Part shown: positions 56,413 through 64,000 of the stretch, one piece after another
How the letters are laid out: each line of letters opens with the position of its first letter
How positions within the stretch are numbered: the first letter of the stretch is position 1
Source: Neostapfia colusana
Taxonomy: Eukaryota > Streptophyta > Magnoliopsida > Poales > Poaceae
DNA: 64,000 nt
Assembly (NCBI GenBank): GCA_030760725.1
Contig: JASWHV010000013.1
Coordinates: 37,358,699 to 37,422,698, forward strand
Direction: 5' to 3'
Program-made: the position numbers and the translations under genes
The notes under the pieces: generated by a model
Seen by the model: the letters and a program-made list of their open reading frames with translations, nothing else
What the model was told of the DNA's origin: nothing
Databases searched by the model: none

Positions 56413-59400
56413 TGTAAGGGCCTCAGTTTTTGACACCTATTTGAAGTGTTCATCACCACACCACACACCTCATTCGAAGTAAATTGATGAACAAAAATGA
56501 AGAGCAAGTAACCACCATCAACATGCTCATTAGAGAACAAACTCACATATTGCAAAAGTGGTATTTCCCACATGTGATATAGAAGGGCTGGGCATATAAA
56601 AACTCCTACACATTGCTAAGGATGTCCATGCCAAGTTTCACCCAAATTCAAAACCTTTTTGAGGTCATTTTGGGTATAGTTAGAAAGAGGGCAGTTTGAA
56701 ACCATATTCAAATTCAAACTGTTTTTATCCCATGAATTTAAAAGTGGGAGACATATTATTATTCAGCACATTTTTATGAGCTCACACACCAATTTTCACT
56801 CCATTTGGAGTTGATCTTGACATGAGCTAAGTGGGACAAATTCAAACTTTATTTGAATTCCAAACTGAACTTGTGCTGAAATTCATTCAAACCAAACCCA
56901 ATTTGAATTCTAATCAATTCAAATGGCTCATGGGTGAATAATTTGAATCACCAGGGGTATTTCGGGGCTCACTGTTTACAACAGTGATTAGGAGTAAATT
57001 TCAGAGGTTAAAACCCCGGGTGGGACCCACATGTCATAGAAAGAAGGAGGGAAAACTTGCACACAAAGTCACAGCCTCGGTGGGAAATTCCACCGAGCAG
57101 CTGTCCGCTGTGCCACCGAGCAGCCACCGGCGCCACCAGCTGCTTTCCTCTCCGCGCGCTGGCGCCCAGGGCGGCTTGCTCGCACCTTCACGCGACCGGC
57201 ACCGCCTCAGCCCGAGCAGGGATCGGCTGGCTTTATCTCCTCGCGTGTGACCCCGAGCGGCGGCAGTTCTTCTCCACGCAGCTCTCTGCTCGATCGGGAA
57301 AACCATCAAACGATCTCCTCCTTCGTTTCTGAGCTGCTAGACAGCAACCTGAGATCGCACTCCACCTCCCCGACGACAGAAACCCCGAGTTCCGACCTCC
57401 ATTGCCCGAGAACGATTGCCACCGCGGCGACCTAGCCTCAGCCGAAAGTCAGGCGCCCATGGACAGCGATCCACAGGCGTTTTCATGGTCCAGCAAGGGC
57501 AGCAGCAGGAGCGCGCAACAGCCGTGCTGCTCTCCTCCAAGTTTGGAAGCAAACTGTGATGAATCCCCGGCGAATTTTCAGTTTTTGCTCCGGCGACCTT
57601 AAACTGAGCTTCCGGTACGGATCCTTCAAATTCTCGCTCTAAGATCCTTCTCTATCTATCAAATCTTGCACATAGACGCTGGACTAGCCGGCGATCAAGT
57701 TCTTTTCTGCATCCGTGGCGTGAAACTGTCTAGGAGTGACGAATTTCGAGCTCGATCAAAGGCGGTCATGGCGGGAACGATCGGTCACACGGTGCCGACC
57801 GACTTGCCGCCATCTTTGAACCCTTTTGACACCTTGTCGAGCTTCCTAGAGGTACACTGACGCTGTAGGACCGATTGTTCGAGGTTTTGGCGGGTTAGAA
57901 CTCACGGCCGACGGCGCCGAACCTCAACCGAGGCCGCGGCACGTCGCTGGGCTATTTCCGGTCACCGCCAGCACGAACTGACACCACCGACGTGTTCCTC
58001 GACGTCGAAAACCCCCTGCCGGCAAGTTTCAGACCATGGGATGGCCGGCAGCGGCGAGCCGGCGAGCTCCGGTTCTGCTCCGGCGAGGGGCGGCGGCGCG
58101 AGCGCGCGTGCGCGTCGGGAGGAACACGAAGCCGGCTGGCCCACGCGTCAGCGGCTCAAAATTTGAAATCGGGATCGGGTGTGGCCGGGATCGGGTGTGC
58201 TGGCGCGCAAAGACTCTGTGGGCTGCAGTGTGCGGTCGCCTCCGCGCTTAACACGTGTCTCCGCGGGCCCCCGCAGATTTAAACTTTTCCCCCGATTTTC
58301 AGATTTCATTCAAACTTCAAATCGTCATAGCTTTGGCTAGAAAGCTCCAAATCGAGTGAACCAAATTTTGTTGTATTCATCTCTCTGAGTACTTTCCAGC
58401 AAATCAAGTTTCACTTCATGAAAATCTTTATTTCTCCAGAATTAATTCCTCAAATTTAAACTGTTTGGAATTTTAACTGGAGAATCCTTTGGAGGAAAAT
58501 CCTGAAATTTTGCTGGGCTGTTAACCAAAATATCCCTGAATTACCATAAAAATTTCAGATCCATTTGAGATCATTTGATCCACCTAATGGTGTGATTAGT
58601 GAAACTGTTCCAGAGAAAATAGAAAATGTTCAGAAACATTTTCAGAAATTTCTCTGAAATTGTTTAGCTCATATATTTAGCTAGGAACCTTCAAATTAAG
58701 TGAGACCAACTCCATTAGAACCCTATGAAAATCTAGTTTTCAGAAAGTCATAGTTTGTTTCAAGAAAATCCCTAGAACACCCTAAGAGTGCCAATTAAGT
58801 TCAAGTACATAATTAATTGTGGAGGGCTCAAATGAGCTTGGCTGCAACTAAAACTTGACCAAGTCTATACTTAGGTTGTAACCAAGCCACAGTAAAAGTC
58901 TCAAAGTCATTGAATCTTTCTAGGAGGACTTATAAGTTTCACAAGTTCAAACTTAATATAAAGGCATTCAAATTAATACATGTATGTTGTATATCATGTA
59001 GTCGCTAAGGTCGAGGAGGAACCCGAAGTCCTAGACTTCGTTACTCCGGAGGAACAGCTAGCCTATGACCAAGAGCAGAAAGGCAAGCTCCGGTTTGCAT
59101 CAACCTTTTACAAATTTTTATTGTTTTGAGCACTTACTTGAGTATCATTATTACTTGCATTAGAGTCTTGTTTGGAAACCCAACTGCATAGCCAAGAAAA
59201 CCATGGGTTGGGATTAAGATTGAATACCCCGTTAGCTACTGCAATGCTAATATAGAGTAGGATTCCGTACAAGTCGAGTAGTTGGAACTACTCGCGAGCA
59301 TAGGCTAGAGGCACTCGACTCGGGTAGAGATAGCACATGAAACACATGGCAAGAAAATGAGGCCAAGCGGAGGGTGAGGGCAGCAGGACTTTGGGGGCCT

Positions 59401-60491
59401 GTGTGCTATAGCTCCACTTGTGTCGATTGAGGACCGAGCCGTGTGCGGGCCTGTTGAACAAGCTAGAACAGTACCGAAGACCTACCGGCTACATGGGAAC
59501 CGGGAAACTGATGTAACTCGGGTAGCTGGGTGTTGAGGCATAGCTGGTCGTTCAGAGGGTAGGTTGAGAGCTCGAGGTGTAAATCGGCTGGCGGCACTGA
59601 GATGCGCGTGCAGAGACCTCTTGCTCGGGACGATTGGACCGGTTCAACATTTGGCTAACGGGTGAAAGGTAGTTGTGTACGGCGTCCGTGATTGTTGTTG
59701 TAGGCAACATCGAGTACGGGCGTACGTGAAGGGTTGTTCCTGTAACCCTGCAGGTGTAAATCGATTATAATCGCCGTCCCTCGCGGTCAGTGAGTACCAC
59801 TTGTTCACTGTACCGTGACATAGAAAGAACAGGCTAGTTACATGTTAAAATGTTGCTGATTGAAAGATGGACTTTGCTTGTTAATGATTGCTGTAGTTTA
59901 GAGCTAATTAAAGTTCCTTTCAACTTTGGGCAAAGTACATGAGGGAAATGCATTTCTTGTTTGATTGCGGCTCTCTCATGTGCCTTAGCGTAAGGTTCTC
60001 CACAACCTGCTGCTAAAACTTGAAAGTAAGGTTCCAATAATTAGGCGAGTCCTTTGCACATTGTTTTATCTCATGTACCGATCACCCCTCATGTAGAAGT
60101 TCCATGTTTAGGTGAGACAGGTCAGACTTGTTGAGCCTTCGTGCTCACTGCTTGTGCTTGAAGCTTTTGCAGGGTTCTATGAGAAATGGGACTCCCAAAG
60201 AGGAGACGGAACTCCAGGAGGGGAACCCCATCGAGTGGGAGTAGTGCACGCCGCAGAGTTAGTGTGCGTGTGTGCTAGCAAGGACACGTTCAAGGGCTGA
60301 ACGTGGACTTGATGCGTAGTCTACGCCCGCCAGTGTAGACTGGACTTATTTTGATGTAAACATGTTCATAAACTTGTTTATGTAATAAAATTTTGCTTCC
60401 GCTTTGTACCTTTGATGTGTGTTATACGGTGCTGTGCAACGCAGCACCCCTCAGCGTGATCCTGGCTCAACAAGACCGTGGGGTCGTGTCA
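56413..60491 (+). repeat. E3 3' LTR
   Basis: 4079 bp, tgtaagggcc to gtcgtgtca. Peptide exon 59002-59082 is present. The terminal exon (from 60173) has a one-base gain after tctatgaga and a TAG in place of the Ser codon, so this copy is broken. Dyad at 59275-59294 and AATAAA at 60384-60389. Confidence 0.94.
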
Positions 60492-60496
60492 ACAGG
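60492..60496. repeat. E3 target site duplication, right copy
   Basis: acagg, identical to 39718-39722. Confidence 0.94.
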
Positions 60497-61226
60497 ACAT
60501 CCTAAAGAAATTCAATATGGACAAAGCCAAGTCCATCAAAACACCCATGGCAATCAACGGACATCTCGATCTCAATGAAGAAGGTCCAAATGTGGACCAA
60601 AAGGTATATAGGTCAATGATCGGCTCCTTACTTTACTTATGTGCATCTAGGCCAGATATTATGCTTAGCGTATGCATGTGTGCAAGGTTTCAAGCCGCAC
60701 CTAAAGAGTGTCACTTAATTGCTGTAAAAAGAATCCTAAGGTATCTTGTGCACATACCAAACTTGGACCTTTGGTATCCCAAAGGATCCAAGTTTAACTT
60801 GATAGGTTATTCCGATGCCGACTGTGCAGGATACAAAGTCGATAGAAAGAGCACTTCAGGGACTTGTCAATTTCTTGGTAGATCCCTAGTTTCTTGGTCA
60901 TCTAAAAAGCAAAATTCTATTGCTCTTTCAACGGCGGAAGCAGAGTATGTTGCAGTTGGTAGTTGTTGTGCACAACTACTTCGGAGCGACAGACTCTTAG
61001 AGACTACGGCTACAATCTAAATCATATTCCGCTTCTATGTGATAATGAAAGCGCGATAAAAATTGCACACAACCCAGTAGAGCACTCAAGAACTAAGCAC
61101 ATAGATATTTGTCATCACTTTCTTAGAGATCATTCTTTAAAAGGTGACATTGAAATTTCACATGTTAGAACTGAAAAACAACTGGCAGATATCTTTACCA
61201 AACCATTAGATGAGAAGGTTTTGTGA
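60497..61226 (+). pseudogene. E4 Pol, second part: end of RT and RNase H
   Basis: Continues the E4 RT after E3 (I-L-K-K-F-N-M, S-L-L-Y-L-C-A-S-R-P-D-I) into Copia RNase H (Y-S-D-A-D-C-A-G, S-T-A-E-A-E-Y). A frameshift lies near 60975. It ends with the typical D-I-F-T-K-P-L-D and TGA at 61224-61226. Confidence 0.9.
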
Positions 61227-62402
61227 GCTAAGAAATGAACTTAATATTCTTGACTCTCGAAATGTGGCTTGAAATGTTGCATACCTGGTTGCAACCTCAA
61301 ATGTTACATTTTATTGTAAAAACTGCTCCTCATCTCTTTTTCTTCTAAGAAAACTATTTTAATGAAGAAATCTTGCGAAATATGACCATTGTTTGATTGT
61401 TGCTTGCCTACTGGTCGTAATTACCAATATTATTTGCAAAAATTAGTGTCCTTGGATCACTTCTAAACTCTACTATCTGCAACAAGTCTGTTGGAACTGG
61501 ACTTGGCCGGTCAGTCGCATATAGAAGCAGTTGGCCGGCCCAAACCCCTCCTTCTCCACTCATAAGCACTTTGTCTCACCCCCTCTCCTAAACCCTAGCT
61601 CCCAAAGTGATTTTCGAGTTGAGCCCTCAAACTCGAAGTTTTCTCTGTCGAAAAGCCTCTCCTCGACGAGTGGACTCTACTCTCCGGACTCATCCGGATA
61701 GATTCTTGCTCCTTCAATGCGAATCTTCAAATCTTGGTAAATTCCCCCCTAAAACCAAAATCTCAACTTTTCTAGTTCTAGCTCGTGTACTTTGATTTCA
61801 AAAGGATGTACATTGCCTCTATAGATGCATTCCTACCACTTTCCTTCCTTTGTGTCCTTAGATAGGAGATTTGATTCAAATGAAACGTTAGGGTTCTTAT
61901 GCCAGGCCGGGCTAGTCCGGCGCACAGATGCTAACCCTCTACATGGTCAAGATGATGAAGATCAAGGTGAAGAGGAAGATGAAGATAGGACTGAGAGTGA
62001 AAGTGGGAACGGCGATGAGTGATTCCACTCAATTTTTCCCTTTTTGGTGCCTTGATGCCAAAGGGGGAGAGATTATCTAGGATAAGTCATTAAGGACCTG
62101 TGATCGAGGACTTGTGATCGAGGACTTGTACTTATTTTTAAAACTATTGTAATTTGACTATTTACCTTGTGTGTGATGCTTCATAGTATTGTGAGGCGTT
62201 GTTATCTTTTATCCTCGTTCATCACATTTTTGTTGATCACACACTTTGTTAGGCACCCCACCATAAGGTGTGCGTATATGAGAGAAGTTTTTCTTGTTAG
62301 TTATTCATACTCTCATATATGCACACTTTATGAAAAATCAATTTTTTCTTCTTAATTGTGATATCTCAAATGGTTGTCATCAATCACCAAAAAGGGGGAG
62401 AT
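61227..62402 (+). other. E4 3' untranslated region and PPT
   Basis: About 1.2 kb with no convincing gene. SIRE-clade elements often carry an env-like ORF here. Only a short frame (61825-62022) with an acidic Asp/Glu-rich end is seen, and I cannot assign it. Ends in the polypurine tract aaaaagggggagat (62389-62402) next to the 3' LTR. Confidence 0.6.
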
Positions 62403-63758
62403 TGAAAGTGCATCTAGGGTATCCCTTGTGGGTTTTGGAGAATTGATGACAAGCATATGAGATCCTAATGAAATGATTGCAGGACAAACAAAGTGAACTA
62501 GCTCGGTGCACACAAAAAGGTGAAAAATAGAGTGGTGCCCAAAAAGGGAAGACTTTAGTGGAATTTAGAAGAGCAAAGTAGATTTAAATGTATAGGGTGT
62601 GTGTGAGAGACACATCCCAAGAGCTCATAACTTTGTGTAAGGGTAAGGGGTTTAAAAATCAACTAAAATCCACTAGACACCGGACTAGTCCGTTCATGGA
62701 CCGGACTAGTCCGGTCAGCTTACTGGAATGCAACCGGACAAGTCTGGTTTTAGACCGGACTAGTCCGCTCATGTTTCTGTTGTCCTCTTTAGAGGACTGC
62801 GGACTAGTCTATCCATGCGACAGGACTAGTCCGCTAAACTTTCTGGAACCCCACTTCACATAGCACAGGACAAGTCCAGTTTTAGACCGGACTATTCCGC
62901 TTAACTCACTAGAAGTAGACCGGACAAGTCCGATCATATACCGGACTAGTCCGGTATTAGGTTTTACAACGATAACTTTTTGGAAACCATATAAATTGGT
63001 GATCCACGGCCTTCCAATGGGTAGACACGACTCATACTGCTAGTAACAAAAACCCTAGCGCCGCCACCTGTCCCAAGAGCCCAAAAACACATCTCCCCAC
63101 ACATCTAAGGTGCGAAAAAGGTGAAGATCAATCAAACACTTGGATTTGGGATTGGGAGATCGTCGTTCCTTCGTTGTGAGCTCTTGGGGTTTGATCTCTC
63201 TACACTCATATTCTGCATTGTAATCTTTTTTAGTGTATTTGATTGCTTTCTCATTGTAATTCTTGTGGGAGCCCTCAACGTGTGAGGTTGCCCCACAAAC
63301 TCGGGGATTATCCGTGCTAGTGGAATCAAGTCGGCCTTGTGTGGTGACTTGAAGAGGGAAAGGGTTAGAGACCCAGCTCTGTGTGAGCTTCCTCAACGAG
63401 GACATAGATCTCTTGGTGAGATCGAACCTTGGTAAAATTTGTGTCTCGTATGCCTCTTTGTTTTTGTTGATTAGAACATCTAGTTGTTAAACTTCAGATT
63501 TTAAATTGCTAAGTCTCATTCACGGGCATAATCACACCTCACATTGTAAACTCAAAATAAAATAACTGTTGTTCTTATTTCAGCTGCTAAACATGTTAAT
63601 TCTCCTGCACAACACTTAATACAATCTACACACTTCAGGCACACCGGACTAGTCCGCTCACACAACCGGACTAGTCCGGTCCAGTAAGTTTTTAACAATT
63701 ACTTTAAGTGTGCAGGAAACTCTGTAAGGCCTATTCACCCCCCCTCTAGGCCAATTCA
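62403..63758 (+). repeat. E4 3' LTR
   Basis: 1356 bp, colinear with the 5' LTR, with the same palindrome array (about 62680-62955), TATAAAT at 62990-62996 and AATAAA at 63556-63561. Followed by TSD cactc. Confidence 0.93.
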
Positions 63759-63763
63759 CACTC
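63759..63763. repeat. E4 target site duplication, right copy
   Basis: cactc, identical to 33597-33601. Confidence 0.94.
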
Positions 63764-63855
63764 CATCCTGAGTGTGTCGAGACATAGTCCCCGCTGGTCA
63801 CCGTTCGTCGTGAACGTGGGCGGGGAGAGCTTGCCGCTGAAGGAAGCTTCGTCAT
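63764..63855 (-). pseudogene. Gypsy gag N-terminal fragment, first part
   Basis: Minus-strand ATG at 63855-63853. The open, Ser/Arg/Pro-rich frame runs to the E4 TSD and carries on in frame at 33596-33392 when E4 and one TSD copy are ignored. The start is tentative. Upstream on this strand lies the palindrome ttggcgcgccaa (63899-63910). Confidence 0.45.
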
Positions 63856-64000
63856 CTTCGTCGGCGAAAGCTCGTTGCACAAGGGAAAAGCCCCCTTATT
63901 GGCGCGCCAAATGTCGAAGTGTGTAGCCGACACTTTCCCCGGACCTGCTCTGGGCAGCCCGCAGAGGTTCTTTTTCAGAGGGGCTAGTCACTCAAGGAGA
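63856..64000 (-). other. Upstream flank of the old Gypsy gag
   Basis: Contains the perfect 12-bp palindrome TTGGCGCGCCAA (63899-63910) and a smaller inverted repeat (aagtgt/acactt, 63917-63935). On the minus strand these sit 45 to 80 bp before the gag ATG. From memory, similar ggcgcgcc palindromes occur in leaders of grass Gypsy elements. Nothing else is visible before the window ends. Confidence 0.4.

Larger units (their letters stand above)
39723..60491 (+). mobile_element. E3: rearranged Gypsy retrotransposon of the E1 type, nested in E4
   Basis: The outer ends are a forward 5' LTR start (tgtaaagg) and a forward 3' LTR end (gtgtca), flanked by TSD acagg, so the outer boundaries are one integration. 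The order inside is: truncated forward LTR 39723-43164; inverted aORF start, leader and PBS 43165-44996; complete inverted LTR 44997-49080; then forward leader 49081-50574, aORF, gag-pol, PPT, and 3' LTR 56413-60491. The inverted copy is of the E3 subtype, not E1. Gag-pol is heavily broken. Confidence 0.92.
33602..63758 (+). mobile_element. E4: Copia LTR retrotransposon (SIRE/Maximus, Opie/Ji-like), split by E3
   Basis: LTRs at 33602-34956 and 62403-63758, tRNA-iMet PBS, gag with a long coiled-coil C-terminus, PR-INT-RT-RH order (Copia), PPT before 62403, and TSD cactc on both sides. The gag and dyad-rich LTR resemble the SIRE/Maximus clade as seen in grass Opie/Ji elements (established knowledge, assigned by recognition). 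Several frameshifts and stops show it is old. E3 (39723-60491) is inserted in the RT domain. Confidence 0.93.

Noticed and set aside
61825..62022. Possible env-like ORF of E4
   Set aside because: Only 65 codons, with no signal peptide or membrane segment. The acidic tail alone is not enough to call an envelope-like gene.
1..64000. Host genes between elements
   Set aside because: Every stretch outside the elements (28402-33601 and 63759-64000) is itself retroelement-like or unassigned. No exon of a cellular gene is recognisable.

Overview
This window is intergenic repeat DNA from a grass (Poaceae) genome, probably a panicoid. I see no host protein gene, rRNA, tRNA or CRISPR array. Nearly all of it is LTR retrotransposons nested in one another. 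The grass assignment is inference. It rests on very long (about 4 kb) LTRs of Tekay/Del-type Gypsy chromoviruses, a SIRE/Maximus-type Copia element with Opie/Ji-like dyad-rich LTRs, and a fragment resembling the grass 'putative gypsy type transposon' protein family (PF04195-like).

Left half. Element E1 (Gypsy, 1-28401) has its first ~1.27 kb outside the window. It carries an extra ORF (aORF) between its primer-binding site and gag. A second Gypsy element, E2 (4727-18908), sits inside that aORF. E2 has two LTRs of 3798 bp each, a perfect 5-bp target duplication (gcgga) and one uninterrupted gag-pol frame. That frame nevertheless has Tyr at positions that are Ser (protease) and Asp (RNase H) in relatives. 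E1 resumes at 18914 with the rest of the aORF, a gag-pol broken by two nonsense codons, and a 4079-bp 3' LTR.

Middle. From 28402 to 33601 lie older remnants: a GC-rich flank with a 55-bp tandem repeat, a broken PF04195-like gene (+), a truncated E2-like LTR (-, 31468-33391), and the N-terminal part of another Gypsy gag (-). This gag is split by E4 and continues at 63764-63855.

Right half. Element E4 (Copia, 33602-63758, TSD cactc) has 1.36-kb LTRs full of a CGGACTAGTCCG dyad. Its decayed polyprotein is split inside the reverse transcriptase by Gypsy element E3 (39723-60491, TSD acagg). E3 is an E1 relative with an unusual build. Its 5' LTR is truncated and followed by a 5.9-kb inverted copy of its own first part (aORF start, leader, PBS, complete LTR), which abuts the forward primer-binding site.

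Most interesting signal. The LTRs of the diverged E1/E3 and E2 families share a small spliced acidic coding region. It has an 81-nt exon, a GC-AG type intron of about 1.0-1.1 kb, and a terminal exon ending in a conserved E-W-E...T-P motif and stop. It lies downstream of the E2 TATA box and upstream of an AATAAA signal in the same LTR, so each LTR could act as a self-contained mini-gene. The second signal is the aORF, present in E1/E3 and absent from E2, with splice-acceptor-like sequences directly before both the aORF and gag start codons.
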